In this document: positions 1 through 11,346 of the stretch, one piece after another
How the letters are laid out: every line of letters begins with the position of its first letter
How positions within the stretch are numbered: position 1 is the stretch's first letter
Source of the DNA: Leptospira ainazelensis
GTDB taxonomy: Bacteria; Spirochaetota; Leptospiria; Leptospirales; Leptospiraceae
DNA length: 64,000 nucleotides
Assembly: GCF_016918785.1 (NCBI RefSeq)
Contig: NZ_JAFFPT010000072.1
Location: forward strand, 276,917-340,916
Direction: 5' to 3'
Translations under genes and position numbers: made by a program
Notes under the pieces: generated by a model
What the model was told of the DNA's origin: nothing
Database searches by the model: none
What the model saw: only the letters and a program-made list of their open reading frames with translations

Positions 1-328
1 TGGAGTCGCTCGGTCTTGCGTCTAAGATGATCACGTCCTCGTCTTTTCGGAGCGTGATCTTTGCGTAAAACGTATTGTCTATGATTTCTTCGATCGAAAT
101 TTTAACGATGCTTACGTTCAGAGTCGTGAGGAGAACTGTCATCAGATCGTGAGTCATGGGTCTCGGAGGTTTGGTCCCGTCCAAAACGGAAGTGATCGAA
201 TGTGTTTCCAAGGGACCGATAAAAATAGGAACCACTCTGGAATCGGAATCGTCCTTCGTTTTTAAAAAAACCGCGAACCCAACGTTGGTCAGGGAAATGT
301 CTGAAATTTTTGCTTCTACGAGATCCAT
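1..328 (-). CDS. Bifunctional nuclease (BFN/DUF151) family protein, 3' end outside window
   Basis: The first 328 bases read on the minus strand as the N-terminal 109 residues of a BFN-domain (DUF151) protein; the rest lies before the window. The start is the ATG at 326-328, preceded by an AAAGG-like ribosome site. Visible family features are the opening MDLVEAKISDISLTNVGFA, the PIFIGPLETHSI stretch, the RPMTHDLM motif and the EDVIILDARPSDS region, all typical of DUF151. Family members are small proteins reported to have nuclease activity in plants and Thermotoga; the role in spirochaetes is unknown. It lies 55 bp downstream of the hydrolase gene on the same strand and could be co-transcribed with it. 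Family assignment is firm, function is inferred. Confidence 0.85.
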   Translation of the reverse strand, partial: MDLVEAKISDISLTNVGFAVFLKTKDDSDSRVVPIFIGPLETHSITSVLDGTKPPRPMTHDLMTVLLTTLNVSIVKISIEEIIDNTFYAKITLRKDEDVIILDARPSDS

Positions 329-383
329 TCCCTTTGGAGGCTATCTTTGCAAACCTTTGGTGTCAAATGCTTTCCCGCAGAAT

Positions 384-2255
<1,872 letters not shown>

Positions 2256-2821
2256 ACTGGAGCCAGAATCGCGGGCAAAATCTCCACTGCCAACCTGGAT
2301 TTAAACCTTTTTGGATCTTTTTTAAGGGAAATATTTTGTTAAAATATGCGGGTTCAAATTGTTACCTGCGAAAATTCTGCGTCTGAGTTTCAATGAGATT
2401 TCGGAAGGAGAAAGAAAGTCGCTTTAATATTTTCTAAAATTGAATAAAACTATCATATACGGATCCGGAAAAAAATTTCGGGCGTGCCCCGGACGGCGTA
2501 TCCATTTTCTCTTGGTTCCTATTTTTTTGAAAATAGGAAACGCCGCCGGGTCGCGTCTCTCCAAGCTCGCGCATTCGCGCTCGTCTCTGCGAGACGCTTC
2601 GCGCTTTCCGAACCGCTCACGCAGGATTGTTAAACGAAGTTATTTTTTGTGAGATTGAAGGTTCTTGGTATTTGATAAGAGAAATTTTTTAAAAGGAAAT
2701 AAGAATCGGTTCCTTCCACATTCAATAATTCCGTTTGGTGGTTGGAGAAAAAATTGCTCCGAAATTCAGGATAGGCGGTGTTTAAGAGTTTCGATCCAGA
2801 ACGAAAAGGAATCGTAAAGAT
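2256..2821. other. Non-coding interval with GC-rich structured segment
   Basis: No convincing gene is visible between the hydrolase and the small conserved gene. The first 200 bases, upstream of the hydrolase start, are AT-rich and should hold its promoter. From about 2470 to 2630 the composition changes to a GC-rich block full of short inverted repeats (for example CGTCTCTGCGAGACG near 2583), unlike its flanks. The rest, to 2821, shows nothing recognisable. Confidence 0.5.
2487..2550. repeat. Nested stem-loop, GC-rich
   Basis: An outer stem pairs CCCCGGACGGCGT (2487-2499) with ACGCCGCCGGG (2540-2550) with one bulged base. Inside it, TTCCTATTTT (2516-2525) pairs with GAAAATAGGAA (2529-2539) around a three-base loop. 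The nested layout resembles the structured elements beside the tRNA genes of this window, but loop and tail sequences differ, so a common origin is not shown. It could be an RNA structure or a repeat remnant. Confidence 0.5.
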
Positions 2822-3229
2822 TTATTTTTTCAAATTCCTCTTTTTTCTTTGGAGAAGTTTTTTCCAGGCAATTTCTTTTTTTAGAAACATCTCAGGTGTC
2901 TCAGGAAGGGGAAAGCCGAGATTTTCTTCGTTGAGCCAGGTAAGCTTTCCAGGATTGATTCTTTGATAGTGAAGTCGGAGGATGGAACCGATCATCTCCA
3001 TCGCCAATTGAAGGGCTTGGATCGAATCGATTCCAAAGGATACTTTGATTTCGTCGAGGCCTAAACCTTGGATTTGAAACGGACAGTACCAATCCATTTT
3101 TTTGTCTTCGGAAGGTTTCGGTTTTCCGATTTTAACAATTACCTTTTGTTTCGTTTTTCCCTGAGAGAGATCCAATTCTCTCTTTGCAATGACGGTTCCT
3201 AATTTGAATTTTTCTCTCAAGCGTTTCAC
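2822..3229 (-). CDS. Conserved hypothetical protein, DUF6968-like
   Basis: A 135-residue soluble, basic protein without signal peptide. Its core (DWYCPFQIQGLG, then KVSFGIDSIQALQLAMEMIG) matches what I recall of the DUF6968 family of small proteins common in Leptospira; no function is established. The longest reading starts at a GTG (3227-3229). A TTG three codons downstream (3218-3220) is an attractive alternative because AAAAGG sits eight bases before it. The C-terminus is Lys-rich. It stands alone between non-coding intervals. Family name is moderately sure, reading frame likely real. Confidence 0.65.
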   Translation of the reverse strand: MKRLREKFKLGTVIAKRELDLSQGKTKQKVIVKIGKPKPSEDKKMDWYCPFQIQGLGLDEIKVSFGIDSIQALQLAMEMIGSILRLHYQRINPGKLTWLNEENLGFPLPETPEMFLKKEIAWKKLLQRKKRNLKK

Positions 3230-3349
3230 CTTTTCTATAATAGGATGGGGAATTCATTTTTTGAAGAAGATCTTGTTTTTTTTATTCACGCAGAATGTCG
3301 TACATCCCACTTCAGCCGTGTGAAACGGCGGCCCCACCCTCGTTGGGTT

Positions 3350-3610
3350 ATAACCTTACCCACAAAGTGGACTGAATCTTTAAAAGAATTTGTCGTAACA
3401 ACGACAGTTCTCCGTGAAACGAAATCCCCGCCCTGAAATTTTGGGTGGAGGGGCGGGAGGCGGAAGACTCCCGGCGATTTTCCTATATCACAGGATTAAA
3501 ACTTTGCAAGGAATATTCTCTCTCAGAGCTTTTGTAGGAACTCCTACAAAAAGTCATACTGGGATCCTTCTTCATTCGAAATCGTTTTTTTAACTTGTGG
3601 GTAAGGTTAT
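3350..3610 (+). mobile_element. MITE-like element, copy A (orientation 1)
   Basis: A 261-bp non-coding element bounded by perfect terminal inverted repeats: ATAACCTTACCCACAA at 3350-3365 and its mirror ending GGGTAAGGTTAT at 3610. In order it contains a dyad TGTCGTAACAACGACA, a GC-rich block CCCCGCCCTGAAATTTTGGG followed by its near-mirror, a TATATCACAGG segment, an ATATTCTCTCTCAGAGC segment, a dyad TTTGTAGGAACTCCTACAAA and TTCATTCGAAATCG. The same order, in one orientation or the other, recurs at about 14583, 32507, 53111 and 63840 and in decayed form near 9725. No ORF of transposase type lies inside, so it is non-autonomous. No clear target-site duplication is seen. Confidence 0.75.
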
Positions 3611-4112
<502 letters not shown>

Positions 4113-4210
4113 AAATCCAATTTTTCAGAGAAGTCTCATTCTTCAAGTGAATTTCTACAAGAAGTTACATTCGGCGATTTGAATATAAGTAGAGGGAAGC
4201 TTTACTTTCT

Positions 4211-4326
<116 letters not shown>

Positions 4327-4425
4327 ATTCCAATTTTTCTGAGAAGTCTGATTCTTCAAGTGAATTTCTACAAGAAGTTACATTCAGCGATTTGGATTTT
4401 TAAGTAGAGGGAAGTTTTACTTTCT

Positions 4426-4567
4426 TGGGCCCAGAAGATGGATGCCGATCTATCTTGCGACCCATAGGGAGCAAGATTTGAGTTTAGAGAGGCATCCGCT
4501 GAGTTTCCTTGAACCTTCGACCCGCAGATTATGAGTCCGCTGCTTGAACCAACTGAGCTATAGGCTC
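4426..4567 (-). pseudogene. tRNA(CAU) copy 3 interrupted by a hairpin nested in a hairpin
   Basis: This third copy has the same T-arm insertion point and the same outer hairpin stem (GGATGCC at 4440-4446, GGCATCC at 4491-4497) as copy 2. The outer loop is itself interrupted by a second element: stem ATCTTGC (4452-4458)/GCAAGAT (4471-4477), loop GACCCATAGGGA and tail TTGAGTTT. The tRNA part has also drifted: the acceptor reads GAGCCTA instead of GGGCCTA, and the D-arm/anticodon-stem bases are altered. The CAT anticodon remains. It is a decayed tRNA gene that records two successive insertions. Confidence 0.8.
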
Positions 4568-4627
4568 GGAGTGATTCCAATTTTTTTGGGAAGTCTCATT
4601 CTTCCAGTGAATTTCTTTTGCGAGGAT

Positions 4628-5197
4628 TTAAAAAGAATCTTTGGAAATCGGTTCGAGAAAGTTTTTGGGTAAATCGAAAAAATCCGAGATCGTTTTGTTT
4701 TCAGAATCGAAAGCGAGATATACGGAGACAATTTTTTCTTGTTTCCGGAAGAGAAAGTAACGGATCGTAAGCGGATTTCCGGAAACGATTTCCTTTCTTT
4801 CGGCTCCAACGGCGGTCATTCCTCCGAGTTTCGGAACTGAGAATTCTTTCGAATTTGGGAACAATTCTTTTAAGAGAGTTATCAAGGATTCTTCCCGAAA
4901 AGGGCCTTCCCATTCCCGAAGAATCAACATCCAAGCCCTTCCATGAGTGGGAATTGCCTTCCAGTGATTTCCGTTTCCGTCGGTTTTTACTTCCGTTTTT
5001 TCCGGAAATCGAATTTTCAAAAGGTTGAGGACAAAAGGAGAAGAGGGAGGGTAATAGGCGAGGTTCGGATCCAACGGATCTAAGGCATACAGTGACACGA
5101 AGTGAAACTGAAAAAAGAAACAAATCAGAATCGAAAAAACGAAAGGGTTCTTCTTTTTAGAATTTCGTATTAGAATTTTCTTAATAGATGATTTCAT
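4628..5197 (-). CDS. Exported hypothetical protein
   Basis: A 189-residue protein of unknown function. I start it at the ATG at 5195-5197 ([12 protein letters not shown]), which overlaps the end of the upstream gene by 17 bp; the longer reading from 5230 would overlap more and puts extra residues before the signal sequence. Lys/Arg-rich residues are followed by a hydrophobic stretch (FVFSILICFFFQFHFVSLYA), so it is probably exported, with cleavage near SLYA. The mature part has a GGMTAVGAERKE segment and aromatic-rich strands but no motif I can name. Last gene of the operon that begins with the response regulator at 7421. Confidence 0.65.
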   Translation of the reverse strand: MKSSIKKILIRNSKKKNPFVFSILICFFFQFHFVSLYALDPLDPNLAYYPPSSPFVLNLLKIRFPEKTEVKTDGNGNHWKAIPTHGRAWMLILREWEGPFREESLITLLKELFPNSKEFSVPKLGGMTAVGAERKEIVSGNPLTIRYFLFRKQEKIVSVYLAFDSENKTISDFFDLPKNFLEPISKDSF

Positions 5198-5690
5198 CCA
5201 GAGCAAGTTCCCGAAAATTCTCCAAGTCAAAAACCGGAATCGAGAATCTTCCTTTTTTGTCTTCTAAGGTGACTTCAGCGGCCCTTTTAAAAAGCGGAAT
5301 CGTGGAAACCTGATATACGATCATTCCTTCCCATCTTCCCTTTACTTCGTACGCCGCGCCTTCCGCGAGTTTTCGAACCATTCTTGCTCGCGACTTGTCG
5401 AACTTATTGATTCTATATCTGTAATATACGGTTTCTCCGTTCCAATCGTAAAAAACCGCGTAGTTCCCCTTGAGTTCCTGGAAGAATAACTTGATCGTCT
5501 CTGGGAAGTTAGGCGATTCGGCGGTTAAGGATTCCTTAATGTCCGCGATTCTTTTTTCCTCGAAGGAAATCGAACTTCGATACGTCGCGGCGGCTCTGTG
5601 CACTTCTTGGGCGGAGACGTCGCCGTAAATACAAACAAAAAAGAGGATCAAAACGATCCCCTTTTTTACGTTCGGAAAACGAGAATTCAA
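5181..5690 (-). CDS. Secreted hypothetical protein
   Basis: A 169-residue protein with a standard signal peptide ([17 protein letters not shown], cleavage before QEVHRAA). The mature domain has alternating hydrophobic strands ([22 protein letters not shown], then [19 protein letters not shown]) that suggest a small beta-rich periplasmic or surface domain; no family is recognised. Its ATG overlaps the stop of the HEAT-repeat gene (ATGA at 5687-5690) and its 3' end overlaps the next gene, so the four genes are very likely one transcript. Confidence 0.7.
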   Translation of the reverse strand: MNSRFPNVKKGIVLILFFVCIYGDVSAQEVHRAAATYRSSISFEEKRIADIKESLTAESPNFPETIKLFFQELKGNYAVFYDWNGETVYYRYRINKFDKSRARMVRKLAEGAAYEVKGRWEGMIVYQVSTIPLFKRAAEVTLEDKKGRFSIPVFDLENFRELALDEIIY

Positions 5691-6938
5691 ATCCCGTCCT
5701 CTAATTCTTCGGTTTCTCCTTTTCCTCCCGGAGAAGCGCCTCCGGAAGAGGGCGGACTTTCGGAAGAAGGGGGATTGGAAGTCCCGGGAATCGGAGAAGG
5801 ATCTCCCGATCGAATCGGTCTTTCCCTGTTTCCCGCTTTGTATTTGGGAGAATCGGAATCTTTCAAATCGAGATCGTTTCCGGATTCTCCCTTTTTTAAT
5901 TTTTCAATGGCTATCTTCGCGGCCTTTTTAACTTTTTCGCTAGGATCTCTCTGAGCCTTGTATTCTAAAATTTCCAAAACCGACATATCGCCTGTATCGG
6001 TCAGATGTTTGATCGCTCTGAGTCTTACGACCGGATCGTCGTCTCTCGCATAAGCATACAATTCTTCTAATATGTCTTTGTCTCCCATGGAAACAAGAGC
6101 CGTGATCGAATGGATCTTCAGAGGCTGATAGTCTTTGACTTCGTTCTTACTTTTGATGTTTCGGATCTTATCCAATTCTTCTTTGATCGTAGGCATGGAG
6201 GAGACGGATTTCATTTTACCGAGAGCGCTTACGGAAAAACTTCTTAGAGTGATCGGTTCTTTTGAGTCCTTGTAGATCTCCAGAAGAGCGCCTTCCGCTT
6301 TTTTATCCTTATTCTTTCCAAAGAAGAGGGCGATCTGCGCGCGGATTTCAGGATCATTGAAATTTTCGTTCAACCTCGCGAGAAGAAACGTGGTCGCCTC
6401 GTCCCTGGGGGGAAATTCTCCGAGGGCGTCTAAAACTCCGACGGTGAGATTTGAATTTTTTGTAAAGTCCTGAGTTTTTAGAATCTCAAAAAGAATCGGA
6501 GCCGCTTTTTCAAGTTTGAGTTTTTTCGTAGCGTAGATCGATTCTCTTTGAATGTCGGGTTGTTCGCTTTTTAAAAGTTTTAGAATGTGATCGCTAAATT
6601 GCGAAAGTTTGAGTTCGGAAACGGTCCGTATTCCATAGACCTTCATCATCCAGTCAGGATCTTTTTCCAAAATTTTCCCGAGCTGTTCGATCAAAACTCC
6701 GGAATGTTCGGGAGGAAAGTCTTCCAATTCCCGAAGGGCCATCGCCCTTTCCTTTGTGGTTCCGAACTTCAAAACTTGAAGTAGGATGTCCTTCTTTTTT
6801 AGGATTTGTTCCTCGGAAAGTTGTTTTGCGGGTTTGGATTGAGGAGCGGAGAAGGCGGCCCGATTCGCAAAACAAATCAGAAGAATAGTTGCAAAAAATG
6901 GAATGTATTTCACGAGTTTTCGAACGGTCTTTTTCGAA

Positions 6939-7426
<488 letters not shown>

Positions 7427-7535
7427 CGTTCCCATACCGGAAAGTCTCTTTAGAAAGAGAATTGCGTCGGTTTCTCCGGAAATGTCAAGAGGTTATATCG
7501 ATCGGCGCAAGAATTACTAAAAAAGGAAATTGGAC

Positions 7536-8756
7536 TTACTGAGAAACGATCCTTTGGATCCGAGAAGAAAAATAGTTCTTTCCCTCTAGTTCAGGATGTG
7601 CGATGCAAAATCGAATCCATTCTTGGATCCGGATTTGATTCGGATTCTCCAGGATCAAACCCGAACTAACTTCTTTTTTTTCGGTTTTCGAAAGGTCTGA
7701 TCCGAGATCGGTTTGAAAAAGTTCCGGAGCTTCCCGTTTTAGGATTTCTAAAATCGAGAATCTGCGATCCCATAGATTTGCTTTTTGAAAACGACTCCCG
7801 AAAAGGCTATTTTTACGCGTGATCTGGGGGAGGTCGTAGGATTCGTAACCGGTGGAACGACAGTGAGTTCGGCCTCCGTTTCTCTGAAAGTCCACACCTT
7901 TGAAAATGATTCTTCCGTATGAGAGTTGTTTGGCGAACGAAACCGCGATCCCGGCCATATTGAGGGACGGATTCTCCAGAATCGGAGTTTTGGGGAAGAA
8001 GAGGGTGCGTAACGTTTGATCCAAAGGATGGGTCGAAAAGTAGATCCATTTCGGATTTGGAAGATCGAAAAGAAACGAAGAACCTCCAAACCAAGTCACG
8101 ATCGGAACTTCGGGCGGGAGAATGTTTCGAAAGTGAAATAACGTTCCTCGGGAAGAATCGATACTCAAGACCATATCGGGAAGAATTCCCGAATATAAAA
8201 GCCAACCCAGAGAAGTGTCCGAAGCCAACAGATGAAAGCGCGTTCGGTTTTTAAGAATCCAATCCGTGTCCTGTTCCAAAGAAGGGCTCGCGCCGGTAAA
8301 AAGTAAGGTCTGGTCTTGAAAAAAATTCTTCTTAGCTCCCGAAATGATTCCGGAAGAATTCGAATTCTTGCATATACTCGAAACGTTTTTGACCTCGTTT
8401 CGAGTCCAGATTTTTTGAAAGTATTCTTTTGCGGTTTGATTCTGAGAAGTTTGGGAATTCTGTTTGAGAGAATCCAAAAAGTTCACGGTAAGATCCGGGA
8501 ACTTCCGGGTATAAACGGGATGAAGAAAAGGAACTACCTTGTTTGTATCTTCCGAAAGCCAGTGGGTGAGCGGATGTTCTAAAAAAGAATCCAATCCAAA
8601 GATCATCCGAATTTGATGTCCTTTTTCGGAATAAGAACCTAAGAGCCTCTGGAAGAATTTTTGGCCGATCGGTTTGAGAGAGGAGATCGGTTCCACGATA
8701 AGAAGTCGTACCGGTGTTTCCCTTTTTTTGAGATAGGATTCCACGTGATAACCCAA
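7536..8756 (-). CDS. DUF115 / MptE-like protein, start codon unclear
   Basis: At least 406 residues belonging to the DUF115 family (6-hydroxymethylpterin diphosphokinase MptE-like), which also includes motility-accessory/glycosylation proteins in other bacteria. Features include [12 protein letters not shown], the [20 protein letters not shown] segment and [20 protein letters not shown]. The start given is a TTG inside a conserved stretch (the frame reads [16 protein letters not shown]), so the true protein must begin upstream. The frame stays open to about 8970 and encodes family-like sequence, but contains no ATG, GTG or TTG there. A rare start (ATC, ATT or CTG) or slippage from the preceding gene is needed. 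The substrate is unknown. Confidence 0.75.
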   Translation of the reverse strand: MGYHVESYLKKRETPVRLLIVEPISSLKPIGQKFFQRLLGSYSEKGHQIRMIFGLDSFLEHPLTHWLSEDTNKVVPFLHPVYTRKFPDLTVNFLDSLKQNSQTSQNQTAKEYFQKIWTRNEVKNVSSICKNSNSSGIISGAKKNFFQDQTLLFTGASPSLEQDTDWILKNRTRFHLLASDTSLGWLLYSGILPDMVLSIDSSRGTLFHFRNILPPEVPIVTWFGGSSFLFDLPNPKWIYFSTHPLDQTLRTLFFPKTPILENPSLNMAGIAVSFAKQLSYGRIIFKGVDFQRNGGRTHCRSTGYESYDLPQITRKNSLFGSRFQKANLWDRRFSILEILKREAPELFQTDLGSDLSKTEKKEVSSGLILENPNQIRIQEWIRFCIAHPELEGKNYFSSRIQRIVSQ

Positions 8757-8938
8757 ACCGAAACCGAATATGAGGATCGTTTCTTTGGGAGATTCGGGAA
8801 TCGGAATTTGTTCGGAGAGTCTTTCTCCTTCGGTTGTCGGGTTGAATCTAGAATGAAAAAGGAAACCCGATTGGGTTTCCTCTAAGTTCAGGGTTCCGTT
8901 TGGATTGGAAATGAGACGGTAGATAAGCGAAAGACCTC

Positions 8939-9469
8939 TTAGTCCTCTTTTTTCTCGGCTACTTCTTCCTCTTCGTCGTCATCGTCGAGTTTTTCCTCGT
9001 CTTCATCCTCGTCTTCGTCGTCATCATCATCCTCGTCTTCCTCTTCCTCTTCCTCATCGTCTTCCTCCTCATCTTCGTCGGAGTCCAGAGCATCTTCGTC
9101 TTCGTCACCATCGAGGATCGGGCGGGGCGCTTCTTCGGGGATAAAATCTTCTTCGGTATCTTCTTCTGCGATCGGAGCTTGAGGAGCTTCGAAAAGTCCG
9201 TTGAATTTAGAATAGGACGCGTTTGTAATATTTGCTTCTTGATCGAGTACGATTCTTTCTTCTTTTGAGAAATAGCCGTATTGAACTTCTTCGCTGGAAA
9301 GGGCGTACATCGCCTGAACGGCTAATTTTCTGGCTTTGATTTTTTTGGGGAGTTCTAATCTTTCGATTCGGTCCAACGTGTGGAATCCGGCAACGGCCTT
9401 TTCGTATTTGTTGCGTTTGGCGAGTTCGATGAGAGTTACAATGTCAAATTCAGGATTAAGTTGGTTCAT
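8939..9469 (-). CDS. Highly acidic protein with possible RNA polymerase omega-like N-terminus
   Basis: A 176-residue protein in two parts. Residues 1-75 are a helical domain ([20 protein letters not shown] then [20 protein letters not shown]) whose pattern of NKYE...A followed by AVQ...LSSEEVQY loosely resembles the omega subunit of RNA polymerase in other spirochaetes. Residues 100-176 are almost entirely Asp/Glu, an extreme acidic low-complexity tail. If the first part is RpoZ, the tail is an unusual addition; otherwise it may be a nucleic-acid-mimicking or ion-binding protein. The stop lies inside the open frame of the DUF115 gene, separated by a -1 shift. Confidence 0.6.
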   Translation of the reverse strand: MNQLNPEFDIVTLIELAKRNKYEKAVAGFHTLDRIERLELPKKIKARKLAVQAMYALSSEEVQYGYFSKEERIVLDQEANITNASYSKFNGLFEAPQAPIAEEDTEEDFIPEEAPRPILDGDEDEDALDSDEDEEEDDEEEEEEDEDDDDDEDEDEDEEKLDDDDEEEEVAEKKED

Positions 9470-9724
9470 TCGGATTCCCTGGTAGATTCGAAAGGACGTT
9501 CAAAATACCATGAAATCAAGGGTAGAGGACTTGTCAAACCCTTATCGTCCTCATTTCAGAGAAAACTCTTTTTTGGGAACCTCCAAAAAAAACTTTGGAA
9601 AGCGCAAAATTATGTCGCATTAGGATGAACAAAGTCGCTATTTTTTTCGCCAAAGCATTTTGGGAGATCCCACTTGTTCCTCGTTGAATCTTACTCATCA
9701 TTTGAATCAACGCGAGTTCAATCA

Positions 9725-9915
9725 GAGATTTTGTAAGAGTTCCTACATTTGGGCTTTTTGCTTGCGAAGATTCGATTTTTCTGATAAAGAAAAGTTTCCC
9801 GAGTTTTCCCGCCCCCTCACCCCACCACCCGAAATCAGGGCGGGGCGCGCGACTTTCACGGAAGGATCGTCGGAACTCCGACAGATTCAGTGAAAAATTC
9901 AGTTCGATTAGGTTA
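9725..9915 (-). mobile_element. MITE-like element, decayed copy F (orientation 2)
   Basis: The interval 9470-10039 has no gene. Its middle carries a degraded copy of the MITE-like family in the same orientation as the copy at 14583: TTTTGTAAGAGTTCCTACA (9730-9748), a CCCGAGTTTTCCCGCC block, CACCCGAAATCAGGGCGGGG, the dyad GTCGGAACTCCGAC, then CAGTTCGATTAGGTTAT at the right end (9899-9915). The left terminal repeat is no longer recognisable. It lies upstream of the thioredoxin-like gene, whose promoter may fall within or just after it. Confidence 0.6.
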
Positions 9916-10039
9916 TCTATGGGCCTTGGTTTATTCCTTGAATTTAGAGCCCGAACGCTTTCCTCTGGTATTATCCATGAATCCGGAACCAGATTTCCGC
10001 CTTTTCTTTCCCCCTTTGTTTGGAAGTTATGTAGCATTG

Positions 10040-10615
10040 ATGAACCGATTTGCCCTTTTTATACTTTTTATCCTTCTGGTATTCCAATGTGCCCCCTCCG
10101 AACAGCCCAATTTGGGAGTTCAAAGTTTCCAGGGAGTCACTTTAGATGGAAAAGAAATCAAACTTTCCGAGGTCACGGCTCCACGTTTGGTCCTGAACGT
10201 CTATGGTCCCAATTGTGTTCCTTGTATCAAAGAACTTCCGGCTCTCAATTATCTCTACCGGGAAATACAAAAGGATCCCAAGATCCAATTTTATATGGTG
10301 GTAGATCCGGCGCTTTTTTTCGACGATCCGGAGACGATGTCGGAAGAGGAGCTTCTCACAAAGGCAAAACCTTTGGTGCAAGAAGAGGCTCGTAAGTTTG
10401 GAATCCAAGTCCCGATTCTTCTGATGAAAAAGCCGTTTCGAGTAAGTCGATCCAATTCGATCGTTACGGGAACACCGGAAACACTTCTTTTTAAAACAAA
10501 ACCTTTTGTTCTCTATTATAATTTTATCGGACCGATCAGTGAGGAAGCGAATCCGGCAAAACTTTCCACGGATCAAAAGGTTCTCTTTTTTAAAAGGATG
10601 GCCGGATCTTCATGA
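10040..10615 (+). CDS. Thioredoxin-like (TlpA/ResA type) lipoprotein
   Basis: A 191-residue protein starting at the ATG at 10040. The open frame continues upstream to 9890, but only this start places a lipoprotein signal at the N-terminus ([17 protein letters not shown], lipobox Cys at residue 17). The thioredoxin fold is marked by [20 protein letters not shown] with the CxxC motif, a typical redox-active site for TlpA/ResA-type disulfide reductases or cytochrome-maturation factors. As a lipoprotein it should act in the periplasm or on a membrane surface. Its stop overlaps the start of the amidotransferase gene (ATGA at 10612-10615), so the two are co-translated. Confidence 0.82.
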   Translation: MNRFALFILFILLVFQCAPSEQPNLGVQSFQGVTLDGKEIKLSEVTAPRLVLNVYGPNCVPCIKELPALNYLYREIQKDPKIQFYMVVDPALFFDDPETMSEEELLTKAKPLVQEEARKFGIQVPILLMKKPFRVSRSNSIVTGTPETLLFKTKPFVLYYNFIGPISEEANPAKLSTDQKVLFFKRMAGSS

Positions 10616-11295
10616 GAAGTTTGATCGTTCGTTTTAAGGACTGTGAAGGTCCGGGAATCCTCTTGGATTCTTTGAAGGAAAGAAATTATAGAATCTCGTA
10701 TCACAACGCTTACGATACGAGAATCCAACCTATTCCCGACGCGCATCTGATCTTTGATCTGATCGTTTTGTTGGGCGGTCCTCAATCCGTCGCGGATCCG
10801 GCTCTCTTTTCTTTTTTCGAACCCTGGTTCAATTTGGTGCGTTATGCGTCTTTGATGCCCAGTCGAAAAGTAATCGGAATCTGTCTCGGTTCCCAGATCA
10901 TAGCAAAAGCGTTAGGCGGAGAAGTGAGCGTGGGTGAGAAGGGGCCCGAGGTCGGTTTTTCGGATGTGAGCATTCAGGAATCCCATCCGGTCTTAAACGG
11001 TATTCCTTCTTTTCCGGCGTTTCATCTTCACGAGGACGTCTTTTCGATTCCGAAGGACGGAAAACATCTTTTAAAAAGCGAGATGTATCCCAATCAGATG
11101 TTTGCGGTTCATGATAGAATTTTCGGCATTCAGTGTCACCTCGAAGTGACCGCGCCTATGCTCCACGTTTGGAAAGGGGTTCACGCCGATTTTATGAGTT
11201 CCGCCGGTTGGGTTCCTGGACCCGATACGGAGTCCCTGAGGTCTCAAATGGAGACGTCAGGACGTAAGATATTCAACGCAATTCTCGATCTATGA
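10612..11295 (+). CDS. Class I glutamine amidotransferase-like protein
   Basis: A 227-residue stand-alone GATase1 domain of the GMP-synthase-like type. The [10 protein letters not shown] segment precedes the nucleophile elbow GICLGSQ with Cys91, and the His/Glu pair lies in IQCHLEVT near residue 178. All three catalytic residues are present. Such stand-alone domains hydrolyse glutamine or related gamma-glutamyl compounds; the acceptor is unknown. It overlaps the upstream thioredoxin-like gene by four bases and precedes secA by 51 bp, perhaps in one unit. Confidence 0.85.
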   Translation: MRSLIVRFKDCEGPGILLDSLKERNYRISYHNAYDTRIQPIPDAHLIFDLIVLLGGPQSVADPALFSFFEPWFNLVRYASLMPSRKVIGICLGSQIIAKALGGEVSVGEKGPEVGFSDVSIQESHPVLNGIPSFPAFHLHEDVFSIPKDGKHLLKSEMYPNQMFAVHDRIFGIQCHLEVTAPMLHVWKGVHADFMSSAGWVPGPDTESLRSQMETSGRKIFNAILDL

Positions 11296-11346
11296 AGTCC
11301 GAGATTCCACAAGCAACATTTCAATAACGTAATACGGAAAACTGAT

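Noticed and set aside
3350..3610. Target-site duplication flanking MITE-like copy A (GTTGGGT occurs on both sides)
   Set aside because: The two GTTGGGT strings are not at equal distance from the element ends, and other copies show no equivalent, so chance is more likely.
9890..10039. Longer start of the thioredoxin-like gene
   Set aside because: The added residues overlap the decayed MITE-like copy and would bury the lipoprotein signal; the ATG at 10040 is preferred.
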